Assembly: GCA_022710975.1 (NCBI GenBank)
Contig: JAKLGA010000011.1
Location: 241,842-282,424 of the forward strand
Direction of reading: 5' to 3'
DNA from: Myxococcota bacterium
Lineage (GTDB): Bacteria > Myxococcota > B64-G9
Length of the DNA stretch: 40,583 nt
The notes below the pieces were generated by a model. That model worked only from the letters and a program-made list of their open reading frames with translations, had not been told where the DNA came from and did not search any database. The position numbers were made by a program, and so were the translations under genes. Position 1 is the stretch's first letter; each line of letters opens with the position of its first letter. Positions 21,983 to 31,480 of this stretch are shown here, piece by piece.

Positions 21983-24187
21983 ATGGCCTCGACCGACAGG
22001 CTCTACGACCAGCTCATGGAGATCGCCTTCAACCTGTGGTGGTCCTGGCAGCCGGACGTGCCCGAGATCTTCCGGGACCTGGACGAGCTCATGTGGCGCC
22101 AGGTGAACCACAACCCGGTGGCGCTGCTGAGGCGGCTGGGGAAGGCCGGCATTGCCGAGCGCGCCCAGAGCGCCGCCCTGGAGAGCCGGGTGCTGTACGC
22201 CTACCACCGGCTGCAGGAGTACCTGTCCTCCCGCCGCAACTGGGGCGATCACCACGGCGGCCCGCTCAAGGTGCGGCCGGTCGGCTACTTCTCGGCCGAG
22301 TTCGGGCTGCACGAGTCGCTGCCGATCTACTCGGGCGGCCTGGGGGTGCTGGCCGGCGACCACCTCAAGAGCGCCTCCGATCTCGGCGTGCCCGTGGTGG
22401 GCGTGGGCCTGTTCTACGCCCAGGGCTACTTCCGCCAGGTGATCGACGCCAACGGCTGGCAGCAGGAGTCCTACGGCGGCTCCGACCTCACCCAGATCCC
22501 GGTGGAGCCCGCCCTCACGCCCGAGGGCGCGCCGCTGCTCGTGCGCGTGGACACCCGCTCGGGCCCCCTGTTCGCCTCGGTGCTCAAGGTGCGGGTGGGG
22601 CGCTCGCTGCTCATCCTGCTCGACCCCAGCGTGAAGGAGAACAACCCGGCCGACCAGCGCCTGACCACCCACCTCGAGCGCCTGTACGGCGGCGGGCAGC
22701 GCGAGCGCATCCGCCAGGAGCTGCTGCTGGGGGTGGGCGGCCTGCGGGCCCTGCGCGCCATCGGCATCCACCCCGCGGTGCTCCACCTGAACGAGGGCCA
22801 CTGCAGCTTCGTCACCCTGGAGGCCATGCGCCAGGCCATGCGCGAGCAGGGCATGGACTTCCGCCAGGCGATGGCGCACGTGTCCGAGCGGGCCGTGTTC
22901 ACCACCCACACCCCGGTCGAGGCCGGCCATGACCGTTTCCCGGCCGAGCTGGTCGAGGAGCACCTCGGGCCCATGCGGGACGAGCTGGGCATCGACCCCT
23001 ACACGCTGCACGGCCTGGGCCGCATCCGGCCCGAGGATCCGCACGAGCCCTTCTGCATGACCGTGCTGGCGCTGAAGACCTGCCAGCGGGCCAACGGCGT
23101 ATCGCACATCCACGGCGGCGTGAGCCGCGCCATGTGGAACGGGCTGTGGCCCCAGCGGCAGACGCACGAGGTGCCCATCGGCCACGTCACCAACGGGGTG
23201 CACGTGGCCACCTGGCTGGCGCCCCAGATGCGCCGCCTGTACGAGCGGCACCTGGGCCGGGACTGGATGGAGCGCATCCGCCGGCGCGAGGTGTGGCGGG
23301 CCATCGACCTGGTCGACGACGGCGAGCTGTGGGAGACTCACCGCTACCTCAAGGAGCTGATGTTCGACTTCGTGAAGCGCCGGGTCGAGCGCCAGAGCCT
23401 GGCGCGCGGCGAGGACGCCGGCGACATCCGCCGGCGGCTCGGCAAGGTCAACGCGGACTGCCTGACCATCGGCTTCGCGCGCCGCTTCGCGCTGTACAAG
23501 CGCGCCTGGCTGCTGCTGAACGACGAGGCCTGGCTGGAGAAGCTGCTGTGCGACCCCGAGCGGCCGGTGCAGATCGTCTACGCCGGCAAGGCCCACCCCC
23601 AGGACGATCGCGGCAAGGAGATCATCCAGCGCATCTACCGCCTGGGCCGCGATCCGCGCTTCGAGGGCCACATCCTGATGGTCGAGGACTACGACATCAA
23701 CGTCGGCCGGCACCTGGTGCAGGGCGTGGACGTGTGGCTGAACAACCCGCGCCGGCCCCTGGAGGCCTGCGGCACCAGCGGCCAGAAGGTGCTGCTGAAC
23801 GGCTGCCTGAACTGCTCGACCCTGGACGGCTGGTGGGCCGAGGCCTACGACGGGTTGAACGGCTTCGCCATCGGCAGCGGGCTGGTGCACCGCGATCCGA
23901 GCTTCCAGGACCAGCGCGACGGCAGCGATCTGCGCACGGTGCTGGAGCGCGAGGTCGTGCCCATGTTCTACAAGCGCGACGCGCGCGGCCTGCCCCGGGA
24001 GTGGATCGCCCGCATCAAGCACGCGCTGCGCAGCCTGGCCTGGCGCTACAACGCCGATCGCATGGTCGTGGACTACACCACCACCGCCTACCTGCCCGCC
24101 GGCGGCGCCACCACCTCGGTGCTGCCTGACCAGTCCGATCTCGACCTGCCCACCGTGGTGCAGTGGCTGGCCCGCTACGAGATGTGA
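21983..24187 (+). CDS. glgP: Alpha-glucan phosphorylase (GlgP type)
   Basis: A 734-residue glycosyltransferase family 35 enzyme of the short type. With pyridoxal phosphate it should release glucose-1-phosphate from glycogen or maltodextrin. The N-terminus (FNLWWSWQPDVPEIFRDLD) and PVGYFSAEFGLHESLPIYSGGLGVLAGDHLKSASDLG are typical of this subfamily. GFARRFALYKRAWLL, VYAGKAHPQD, and the active-site segment EACGTSGQKVLLNG with Lys602 as the PLP lysine follow, then STLDGWWAEAY. The ATG follows GGAGGG at five bases; the TTG at 21932 that extends the frame is part of the promoter. Odd: Cys in EACGTSGQK where many members have Ser and Met. It ends seven bases before the stop of the convergent giant lipoprotein gene. 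Confidence 0.93.
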   Translation: MASTDRLYDQLMEIAFNLWWSWQPDVPEIFRDLDELMWRQVNHNPVALLRRLGKAGIAERAQSAALESRVLYAYHRLQEYLSSRRNWGDHHGGPLKVRPVGYFSAEFGLHESLPIYSGGLGVLAGDHLKSASDLGVPVVGVGLFYAQGYFRQVIDANGWQQESYGGSDLTQIPVEPALTPEGAPLLVRVDTRSGPLFASVLKVRVGRSLLILLDPSVKENNPADQRLTTHLERLYGGGQRERIRQELLLGVGGLRALRAIGIHPAVLHLNEGHCSFVTLEAMRQAMREQGMDFRQAMAHVSERAVFTTHTPVEAGHDRFPAELVEEHLGPMRDELGIDPYTLHGLGRIRPEDPHEPFCMTVLALKTCQRANGVSHIHGGVSRAMWNGLWPQRQTHEVPIGHVTNGVHVATWLAPQMRRLYERHLGRDWMERIRRREVWRAIDLVDDGELWETHRYLKELMFDFVKRRVERQSLARGEDAGDIRRRLGKVNADCLTIGFARRFALYKRAWLLLNDEAWLEKLLCDPERPVQIVYAGKAHPQDDRGKEIIQRIYRLGRDPRFEGHILMVEDYDINVGRHLVQGVDVWLNNPRRPLEACGTSGQKVLLNGCLNCSTLDGWWAEAYDGLNGFAIGSGLVHRDPSFQDQRDGSDLRTVLEREVVPMFYKRDARGLPREWIARIKHALRSLAWRYNADRMVVDYTTTAYLPAGGATTSVLPDQSDLDLPTVVQWLARYEM

Positions 24188-24193
24188 GCGCGC

Positions 24194-27100
24194 TCAGGGC
24201 GCCGCGGCCGCGGCCGGCCCGGCCGGGCTGGCCGGGCCCAGGACGAGCTCCTGCTCCTCGGCCTGGTCCACCAGGATGGCCTGGCTGCGGAAGGCCTCGT
24301 AGCCTGCGCGGGGCTCGCGGCCCGCGCGCACGGCCAGGCTGCGGGTGCAGCGCACCTCGTGCGCCTCGGCCCGGCAGCGGCGCTCGTAGCTGAACAGCGA
24401 CGTCTCGATCCGGGCGGGGGCGGGCAGGCTGCGCACGCCCAGCCCCGTCGGCAGCTGCAGGCTCAGCTCGACCCGCTGGACCCACGGCACCTGGATCTCG
24501 AGGTCGTTGTAGCGCTCGGGCCGGGGGGCGAGCAGCATGGCGACGTTCAGCGGCCAGAGCGGCAGCAGGCGCAGGCTGTCGCCCTCGGCGCGCACCTTGC
24601 CGGGCACGTGCAGGCCGTAGTCGGCGCGGACCTCGGGGCCGAGGTCGTCCAGCCCCGCGAAGGTGGCGTGGCTCACCCGCGCCCCGCGGTAGCGGTAGTT
24701 GAGCTGGCGCGCGAACTCCTCGAAGCGCTTGCCCGGGTTCTGCAGCCGCTCGCGGCGGCCGTAGGACCACAGGCCGGTCCAGCGCTCCTGGCCCGTGAGC
24801 GCCAGCGCGCCGCCCTGGATGCCGGCCGCCAGGCGCACCTCCTCGAGCGAGGTCTCCGGCCCGAGCTGGGGCGTCTCGACGATCTGGTGGCTCTGCCCGT
24901 CGAGCACCAGGGCCTTCAGCCCCTGGTCCCGCTCGGGCAGGTAGGCGAGGTGACCGAAGCGCGAGGTGCCGTCGACGAACAGCGGCTCGGGGAAACCCGG
25001 CTGGGCCGGGACGAAGGTGATGATGTGGTTGGTCTGGGCGCTGGGGATCTCCCAGAACACGGGCCCGCGGTCGCGGGTGCGCACGCCGGCGTAGGCGGCC
25101 TGGATGCCCACCTCGCGCAGCATGGCGATCATCAGGGTGGCCTTGTCCTTGCAGTCCCCGAAGCGGTTGTCGAAGACGTCCGCCGCCTTGTTGGGCTTCT
25201 TGCCGAAGATGCCGGCGTCGTGGTCGAGGTAGCGCACCTCCCGGGCCACGAAGGCGTAGATGGCCTCCAGCTTCTCCAGCGGCGTGCCGGCCCTGGCCAC
25301 CAGCTCGCGGGTCTTGTCGCGGATGGCCGCGGACACGTCGAACTGGTCCTGGATCAGGCTGTTCTGCCAGCGGGCCAGCGACTCCCAGGAGGGCACCGTG
25401 CTGACGTACACCGCCTGGGCCAGCTCCCGCGCGGCCGGTGTGTGCGGCTCGGAGCGCAGCATCGGCACGTGGTTCGCCCGCCAGATCCACACCTGCTCGG
25501 CGCCCAGGCGTTCCCGGGCCTCGTGGATCTGCGCCCCGCGACGCAGGACCGCGAGCTGCTTGTCGGCCGGCAGCGCCAGCACCCAGCGCGCCTGCTGCAC
25601 GGGGTTGGCGCCCTGGAAGGCGAAGTTCTCGTCGTAGTGATCCTCCATCCACGAGGAGGAGGAGCGCGCGTGGCGGTAGGCCACGTGCAGCACCGAGCCG
25701 GGCTGCAGGGAGGGGAAGTGGATCACCCCGGGCTCGATGGTGGCGGCCTCCTGGCGGCTGCCGTCGGGCTGGATCACCTCGGCCACGTCCAGGCGGAAGG
25801 TGGGCGAGTTGGGCACCCGGTAGTGATCGAAGGCCCGCCGTCCGTTCTCCGTCAGCACCAGGTGGATCTGCCGCACGCGGTGCTTGCTCGAGCCGTCGGA
25901 GAACACGTGGGTGATCTCGTCGTCCAGCAGGAACACCACGTCGGCCTCGGCGTGGGCCTCGGCCAGCGCGCGGGTGTTCTGCAGCAGCCCCTCCACCTCC
26001 GCCTCGGCCAGCTCGTAGTGCTCGAGCACCGGATCGGGCCGGCCGTCCGCGAAGTCCAGGTACTCGCGCAGGCGCGGGTTGTTCGGCTCCAGCTCCAGGG
26101 CGAGCCGGTACGAGCGCACGGCCTCCTGGCGCCGGCCCTGGCGGTCGAGGGCGTCCCCGCGCAGGCGGTGGAGCAGCCAGTACTCGGGCGCGATCTGCTC
26201 GACCCGGGCGCACACCTCCAGCGCCCCGGCCGGATCGTCGGCGGCCAGCAGCACCTCGGCCTGCTTGAGCGCCTTGACCACCGCGGTGGGGAAGATGCGG
26301 GCGTTCCTGCGCGTGAGCGCGAGCGCCTCCTGGAAGTCGCCCGCCTCCAGGGCCAGCCCGATGAGCCGATCGTAGGTCGGCTGGTGGTCGGCCTGCAGCT
26401 CGAGCGCGCGCCGGTAGGCCCGGCGCGCCTCCAGGGGCTGGCCCAGCGCGGCCTGCTGGTCGCCGAGCAGGCGCCACAGCCAGGCCCGGTCGGGCTCGAG
26501 CGCCAGGGCCGCGCGGGTCTCGCGCAGGGCGTCGAGGTGGAAGCCGCGCCCGGTCAGCAACGACAGGCGCTGCAGCGAGGCGCTGCGCAGCTCGGGCCGG
26601 GCGGCCCGCAGGGCCTCGAGCAGGCGCATGGCGCGCTCCAGGCGCCGCTGGTCCTGCTCGTGGCGCACCCGGGTCAGCACGGCCCCGGGCAGCCCCGGGG
26701 CCAGGCGCTCGGCCTCGGCCAGCGCGCGCAGCGCGGAGCTGGTGCGCTCGTCGGTCTGGTCCACCTGCGCCCACATGAGCTGGGCGAAGGCGCTGTGCGG
26801 GTAGCGCCGGGCGAAGGCCGCGGCCCGCGCGGAGGCCTGGCGCTGGAAGCCCAGGCGCCAGGTCCAGCCCACCTGGAGCGCGTCGCGGAACGGCCCCTCG
26901 GGCCGGGTCTCGAGCCAGGCGCGCAGCCCTCCCTCCACGGCGGGCCCGGGCGGCGGCTCCGCGCCGGGTCCTGGGTCCTGGCCGGCCGCGCCCGGGTGCA
27001 GCTCGGCGCTCTCCTCCAGCCCCTCGGCCGGCCGGCCGTCGGGCTCGGTGATGCGCAGGCGCAGCTGCCAGGCGCCGGTGCGCTGGCACACCTTGACCAG

Positions 27101-28015
27101 CAGCTTGTTCCAGCCCGACCGGAGGCGCGCCCCGAGCACGTGCTGGTCCAGGGCGGCCGAGCGGGCCTCGTCGTCCGCGAGCAGCAGCCGATCGTTGAGC
27201 CACAGCTTGACGCCCCGGTGGGCGGCCAGGCGCAGGGCCACGTCCCGCTCCGCCTCGGCGCGCACCCAGGTCACCAGGTACGCGGTGCTCCAGCGGGCCG
27301 GATCGAGCAGCGCCCCCAGGTTCACCCGCCCGTCGAAGTCCAGGTGCCGGACCTCGCGCCAGCCCACCTCGCGGAGCTTGCCCGGGTAGCGCTCGGACAG
27401 GGAGGCCAGGCCGCGCTCGGGCGGGAAGGCCGTCTCGAAGCCCGCGTTCTGATCGTTGTCGAACGGACCCGCGACCTGCCAGGCGCGCACCAGGCCGAGC
27501 CGGGCGAAGGTGTCCCCGGCCTGCTGGAAGTGGCCGAGCGAGCGCTGGCACAGCCCCAGGTGGTATTCCGCCCGGGCGCGCACGGGCCAGGGCGCGGCGG
27601 GTTCTTCGGCCAGCGCCTCCAGGCGTCCGGCCAGCGCGTGCACCTGGACGCGGGTGGAGGCCAGCCAGAAGGCCTCCCAGACGACCGCCTCCAGGGCGGG
27701 GTGGGGGACCTCCAGGGCCGCGAGCAGGTGGCCGAAGGCGCGCTCGTCCTCGCCCAGCGCCTCCGCGGTCCAGGCCGCCCACAGGCGGGTCTCGACGTCT
27801 GCCGGCGCGCGGGCGAGCGCCGCCTCCAGCTCCTGCAGCACCGGGCCGGGATCGCCTGGCCCGAGCAGGCGGGCCACGGCCGCGTCGCGCAGGCGCTCCG
27901 CCTCGGCCAGGGCCGAGGGCGTGACCGGGTCGCGCAGGCCGGCGCCTGGCCCGGCGCAGGCGGTGAGCAGCAGGCCTGCGCAGGCCAGGACGACAGGAGT
28001 GTGCGAGGCGCGCAT
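24194..28015 (-). CDS. Giant TPR / DUF3857 / transglutaminase-like lipoprotein
   Basis: A 1273-residue lipoprotein (LLTAC, Cys20). In order: TPR-like helices (20-180); a beta-sandwich-like region opening with WQVAGPFDNDQN (about 180-330), a motif seen before carbohydrate-binding-like folds; TPRs (about 400-690); DUF3857 (about 660-830, with EITHVFSDGSSKHRVRQIHLVLTENG and DHYDENFAFQG); a transglutaminase-like domain (about 900-1030) with FGDCKDKATLM (Cys955), TNHIITFV (His) and LFVDGTS (Asp), the expected Cys-His-Asp triad; then a C-terminal beta domain. It may be a periplasmic protease or cross-linking enzyme; the substrate is unknown. I chose the second Met at 28015: GGGAGG lies six bases from it but touches the first ATG at 28021. 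It follows the lipoprotein gene at 28081 by 65 bases. Confidence 0.87.
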   Translation of the reverse strand: MRASHTPVVLACAGLLLTACAGPGAGLRDPVTPSALAEAERLRDAAVARLLGPGDPGPVLQELEAALARAPADVETRLWAAWTAEALGEDERAFGHLLAALEVPHPALEAVVWEAFWLASTRVQVHALAGRLEALAEEPAAPWPVRARAEYHLGLCQRSLGHFQQAGDTFARLGLVRAWQVAGPFDNDQNAGFETAFPPERGLASLSERYPGKLREVGWREVRHLDFDGRVNLGALLDPARWSTAYLVTWVRAEAERDVALRLAAHRGVKLWLNDRLLLADDEARSAALDQHVLGARLRSGWNKLLVKVCQRTGAWQLRLRITEPDGRPAEGLEESAELHPGAAGQDPGPGAEPPPGPAVEGGLRAWLETRPEGPFRDALQVGWTWRLGFQRQASARAAAFARRYPHSAFAQLMWAQVDQTDERTSSALRALAEAERLAPGLPGAVLTRVRHEQDQRRLERAMRLLEALRAARPELRSASLQRLSLLTGRGFHLDALRETRAALALEPDRAWLWRLLGDQQAALGQPLEARRAYRRALELQADHQPTYDRLIGLALEAGDFQEALALTRRNARIFPTAVVKALKQAEVLLAADDPAGALEVCARVEQIAPEYWLLHRLRGDALDRQGRRQEAVRSYRLALELEPNNPRLREYLDFADGRPDPVLEHYELAEAEVEGLLQNTRALAEAHAEADVVFLLDDEITHVFSDGSSKHRVRQIHLVLTENGRRAFDHYRVPNSPTFRLDVAEVIQPDGSRQEAATIEPGVIHFPSLQPGSVLHVAYRHARSSSSWMEDHYDENFAFQGANPVQQARWVLALPADKQLAVLRRGAQIHEARERLGAEQVWIWRANHVPMLRSEPHTPAARELAQAVYVSTVPSWESLARWQNSLIQDQFDVSAAIRDKTRELVARAGTPLEKLEAIYAFVAREVRYLDHDAGIFGKKPNKAADVFDNRFGDCKDKATLMIAMLREVGIQAAYAGVRTRDRGPVFWEIPSAQTNHIITFVPAQPGFPEPLFVDGTSRFGHLAYLPERDQGLKALVLDGQSHQIVETPQLGPETSLEEVRLAAGIQGGALALTGQERWTGLWSYGRRERLQNPGKRFEEFARQLNYRYRGARVSHATFAGLDDLGPEVRADYGLHVPGKVRAEGDSLRLLPLWPLNVAMLLAPRPERYNDLEIQVPWVQRVELSLQLPTGLGVRSLPAPARIETSLFSYERRCRAEAHEVRCTRSLAVRAGREPRAGYEAFRSQAILVDQAEEQELVLGPASPAGPAAAAAP

Positions 28016-28080
28016 GGTCATCCTCCCAGGGGGTGTGGTCTGCGGCGGGGCAGGCTCCCGCGGCGGGAGCGCGGCGTGAC

Positions 28081-29112
28081 TCAGGGGGTCGCGCTCGGCG
28101 CGGCCGGCTTGTCGCCGGGGGCTTCCTCGCCGGCGGGCAGGGCGTCGTCGCCGGCCGGGAGCGCCATGTCGCGGCGGGCCTCCTTGATGCCCACGGCCAC
28201 GGCCTTCTCCAGCAGCGGCTTGAGATCGCCGGCGAAGTTGAGCGCCACGCTGTCGTCCTTGTGCTCGGTGCGCAGCTTGCCCAGCGCGTCGGAGACCGCC
28301 TTGAGGGTGTCCTTGTCCAGCTCCACGCCCATGTCCTTGCCGCCGCCCATGGTGAGCGCGGCCTGGACCGTCATCAGGCCGAGGTTCACCTTGCTGGCGA
28401 TGTCGCCGGCCCCCTGCTTGTCGCTGAGCAGCACGCCGGCCGCGCCGCGGTCCAGGTGCAGGAAGAAGCCCGCGCCCTGCATCTTCACCGGGATGGGCAT
28501 GTCCGGCAGGCTGCTGGCCAGCAGGTACACCCGCAGCTGGTCGTAGTCCTTGTGGGAGTCGAGCAGCCGCTCCAGCACCTTGCCGCGCTCGGTGCCGGCG
28601 ATGCCCGGGGCCTTGCCGAGGTAGGTGTCCACCACCTTCTTGAGCATGGCGTCGCTGCCGGCGGCCACCAGGCCCAGCCCCTTGAGCTCGGCGTAGGTGA
28701 GCCCGACGGCGGGGACCTGGAAGAGCGGCTGGCCCTGGTGCTCGCCCTTCGGCTGGCCCTTGACGTCAGCCGCGGTCAGCCCCTCCGCGATGACGGCCAT
28801 GTCGTCGGGGTTGCTGAGCGAGCCGAGCGCCGTGAGGCGGGTGAGCCTGGAGAGATCCAGGCCGCCCACCTGCATGGCCTGCTGGGCCAGCATCTCGTAG
28901 GTGGGGATCTGCGCCTTCATATCCGCCGGCACGGCCTTGCCGGCCACCTGCTTGGCGAAGCCGAGCAGCGCCGGGGCGTCCACGCTGGCCACGAGATCTG
29001 TGTCGGCCGGCACCGCCTTCAGCCCCGGCGGCACGTCCTTGGTGCAGGCCGAGGAGAGCACGAGCCCGAGGGCGGACAGGGCGACGATTGCGAGCTGGAT
29101 CCGCTTCTGCAT
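28081..29112 (-). CDS. Lipoprotein of unknown function
   Basis: A 343-residue protein with a signal peptide ending LSSAC (Cys23), preceded by GGAGGAA. The opening of the mature part (VPPGLKAVPADTDLVASVDAPALLGFAKQVAG) resembles a class of secreted proteins that start with a PADTDLVxxVD motif, similar in style to DUF3352 proteins. The rest is mixed alpha/beta with no catalytic motif, and the last 30 residues are a Pro/Ala/Glu tail (PAGDDALPAGEEAPGDKP). It shares direction with the giant lipoprotein gene downstream and a strong-looking promoter lies just upstream, so it probably leads a two-gene unit. Confidence 0.75.
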   Translation of the reverse strand: MQKRIQLAIVALSALGLVLSSACTKDVPPGLKAVPADTDLVASVDAPALLGFAKQVAGKAVPADMKAQIPTYEMLAQQAMQVGGLDLSRLTRLTALGSLSNPDDMAVIAEGLTAADVKGQPKGEHQGQPLFQVPAVGLTYAELKGLGLVAAGSDAMLKKVVDTYLGKAPGIAGTERGKVLERLLDSHKDYDQLRVYLLASSLPDMPIPVKMQGAGFFLHLDRGAAGVLLSDKQGAGDIASKVNLGLMTVQAALTMGGGKDMGVELDKDTLKAVSDALGKLRTEHKDDSVALNFAGDLKPLLEKAVAVGIKEARRDMALPAGDDALPAGEEAPGDKPAAPSATP

Positions 29113-29133
29113 GGGGGTTCCTCCGTGGGGCGC

Positions 29134-29163
29134 ATGGTAGGACCTGCCGCGGCCCGGCGTCAA
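29134..29163 (-). promoter_or_regulatory. Promoter for the lipoprotein gene at 29112
   Basis: On the reverse strand TTGACG (29163-29158, five of six), an 18-base spacer, then TACCAT (29139-29134, four of six). It gives a leader of about 15 bases that holds GGAGGAA. Confidence 0.5.
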
Positions 29164-29172
29164 GGCGCGGCG

Positions 29173-29201
29173 TGGACGCGAAGCCCGGGGGGGGTTAGAC
29201 T
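29173..29201 (+). promoter_or_regulatory. Candidate promoter for the thrombospondin-repeat lipoprotein
   Basis: TGGACG (29173-29178, four of six), a 17-base spacer, then TAGACT (29196-29201, four of six), about 50 bases before the ATG. The -10 hexamer is identical to that of the ABC operon. It is divergent from the promoter at 29134-29163. Confidence 0.4.
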
Positions 29202-29254
29202 GCCATCGACCTCGGGGGTGGAAACTCCAGGGACCCCGGGGCGAGGTGGGACAC

Positions 29255-31480
29255 ATGCGCGGACTTCTGCTGGCTGGAGCGGTGCTGGGCCTGGTGCTCG
29301 CGTGCGGCTGCGGGCGGGACTTCTCCCCGCCGCCGGGGCCCTCCGTGGTGCAGGGCGATCTCGACCTCGAGGGCGAGCCCGGCGCGGACCTGTCCGGCGC
29401 CCGGGTGCGCCTGCTGGAGTGCGGGTTGAGCACGGTGGCGGACAGCCAGGGCCTGTTCCGCTTCGAGGCCGTGCCGAGCGGCGACTTCCAGGTGCAGGTG
29501 GACGCCACGGTGCTCGTCGGCGGCGCCGCGCAGACCTTCAGCCTGCGCCGGGCTTCCCCCGCGCTGGTGCGCGGCCCCGCGGCCACCGATCTCGGCACGC
29601 TGCTGCTCGGCCGGGCCGGCTCGGCCGCCGGCGCGCTCTCCATGGCGGACGGGACCAGCCCGCTCGGGGCGGTGGTGTTCGTGCTGGGCGGGGAGCGCAC
29701 GGCCGCGGTCGGGTACAACGGGCGCTTCGAGCTGGAGCGGCTGCCCGCCGGCACCTGGCTGCTCAGCGCCGCGCGGCCCGGCTACCAGGCCGCGGCCAGC
29801 GTGGAGGTGGTGGTCCCGGCCGGCGGGGCGGCGCCCGAGGCCACCCTGACCCTCGAGCCCGCGCCGCCGGGCACCGGCGCGGTGAGCGGGGTGGTGATCC
29901 TGGGCAACCCGGGGCCGGCCCCGAACGTGGCCGTCGAGCTGCAGGACCGCATGAGCCTGGTGGCCTACGGCGCGCGTACGGACGGGCAGGGGGGCTTCCG
30001 GCGCGCGGACCTGCCGCCCGGGCTGTACCAGCTCGTGGCCAGCCACCCGGGCTACCGCTCGGTCGGGCTGGCCACCCTGGAGGTGCGCGCCGGCGAGGAG
30101 ACCAGCCTGCCGGCGACCCTGGTGCTGCCCCCGGACACGGGCGCCAACCCCAGCTACCCCTGGGACGGCGATCCCAGCGGCGACCTCGACGACGATCTCG
30201 ACGGCGTGGCCGATCTCGAAGACAACTGCCCGCTGCTGGCCAACCCCGGCCAGCAGGACGAGGACGGCGACGGGCTCGGCGACGCCTGCGAGGGGCTGGT
30301 GGGCGCGGACCCCGACGGCGACGGGGTGCCCAGCGATCGCGACAACTGCCCGCTGGCGGTGAACCCGCTGCAGGAGAACCACGACCTCGATCCGCTGGGC
30401 GACGCCTGCGACACCGACGACGACGAGGACGGGCTCCTGGATCGGGACGACACTTGCCCGCTGCTGCCCAACCCGGACAACCAGCCGCTGGTGTGCAACT
30501 GGACCGAGAGCCTGGTGTACGCGGCCCAGGACGAGGACGGGCACATCCAGCTCTGGGCGGCGCAGATGAAGCCGACCGGGCTGGCGACGCTGCAGCTCAC
30601 CGCGGAGCCCGGCGAGGCCTGGGGGGCGAGCCTGGACGAGACCGGCCAGGGGGTGTACTTCCACCAGCGCCGGCCGGGTGACGCCGGCTTCCGGCTGTGC
30701 CGGGTGCGGGTCACCCCGGGCGCGGTGCCGGTGTGCTACGACCTCGGCGAGACCTCGGTCATGAACCCGGCCGTGTGCGCCGGGCAGCTCATGTTCGACG
30801 CGTTCGTCCTGGACCACTGGGAGATCCACGGGCTCGCCCTGCCGCTCGGCCTGCCGCCCTTCGCGCCGGCCGAGGTCGGGCTGGAGGCCATGTTCAGCGG
30901 GATGGGGCTCGTGCCGGGGCGGCCCCACTCCTTCCGCTACCCCCGCTGCGGGCTGGGCATGAGCGTCAACCCCACCCTGTCCTTCAGCGCCGACTTCTTC
31001 GGCACCTTCGACCCCCTGGGCGGGGGCGCCTTCCTGGAGCAGGAGACCCAGTGGGTGATGTACTCCCCGGAGCTCGACGGCCGGGGGACCTTCCTGTGGA
31101 TGAACCCGACCATCCCGCCGGCCCTGGGCTGCGCGCAGCACCGCTCGACCGCCGCGAGCTCCTCCGCGCCCATCCTGGAGTGCCAGTCCATGGGCGGCTC
31201 CTGGCTGGTCACGCACCTGACGCAGCAGAACACCCTGCGCGTGCTCACCCCGGGGGTCGCGCGCGCGGAGCAGCCCGCCCTGTGGGCGCAGGACGACGGC
31301 CCGCTGGGGCTGCTGGCCTACGCGCGCGAGCGCGACGGCAGCCTGGACGTGGCCGTGGCCGTGGTGACCAACCCCTACGATCCGCAGATGAGCCTGTCCA
31401 GCCTGGTGTGGCTCACGGACGGGGCCGGCTGGGAGGGCAGCCCTGCCTGGGTGCCGGTCAGCCTAGCGGAAGTCCCGTAG
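29255..31480 (+). CDS. Lipoprotein with carboxypeptidase-regulatory-like and thrombospondin type 3 repeats
   Basis: A 741-residue exported protein. The signal peptide ends LVLACGC (Cys17 or Cys19 lipidated). Residues 30-300 hold three beta-sandwich units of the carboxypeptidase-regulatory type (for example AVGYNGRFELERLPAGTWLLSAARPGYQ). Residues about 306-408 hold three thrombospondin type 3 calcium-binding motifs: DDDLDGVADLEDNCPLLANP, DPDGDGVPSDRDNCPLAVNP and DDDEDGLLDRDDTCPLLPNP. The rest (410-741) looks like a TolB-type beta-propeller. I chose the ATG at 29255, which has GAGGTGGG at five bases, over the GTG at 29246, which is part of that site. The role is probably adhesion or binding at the cell surface. 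Its 3' end overlaps the end of the convergent Lon-like gene by 18 bases. Confidence 0.85.
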   Translation: MRGLLLAGAVLGLVLACGCGRDFSPPPGPSVVQGDLDLEGEPGADLSGARVRLLECGLSTVADSQGLFRFEAVPSGDFQVQVDATVLVGGAAQTFSLRRASPALVRGPAATDLGTLLLGRAGSAAGALSMADGTSPLGAVVFVLGGERTAAVGYNGRFELERLPAGTWLLSAARPGYQAAASVEVVVPAGGAAPEATLTLEPAPPGTGAVSGVVILGNPGPAPNVAVELQDRMSLVAYGARTDGQGGFRRADLPPGLYQLVASHPGYRSVGLATLEVRAGEETSLPATLVLPPDTGANPSYPWDGDPSGDLDDDLDGVADLEDNCPLLANPGQQDEDGDGLGDACEGLVGADPDGDGVPSDRDNCPLAVNPLQENHDLDPLGDACDTDDDEDGLLDRDDTCPLLPNPDNQPLVCNWTESLVYAAQDEDGHIQLWAAQMKPTGLATLQLTAEPGEAWGASLDETGQGVYFHQRRPGDAGFRLCRVRVTPGAVPVCYDLGETSVMNPAVCAGQLMFDAFVLDHWEIHGLALPLGLPPFAPAEVGLEAMFSGMGLVPGRPHSFRYPRCGLGMSVNPTLSFSADFFGTFDPLGGGAFLEQETQWVMYSPELDGRGTFLWMNPTIPPALGCAQHRSTAASSSAPILECQSMGGSWLVTHLTQQNTLRVLTPGVARAEQPALWAQDDGPLGLLAYARERDGSLDVAVAVVTNPYDPQMSLSSLVWLTDGAGWEGSPAWVPVSLAEVP

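Noticed and set aside
24359-28546. Forward-strand open frame of about 1395 codons over the giant lipoprotein gene
   Set aside because: Antisense shadow of the DUF3857/transglutaminase gene; rich in Gly, Gln, Leu and Val with no domain, and it also crosses into the next gene.
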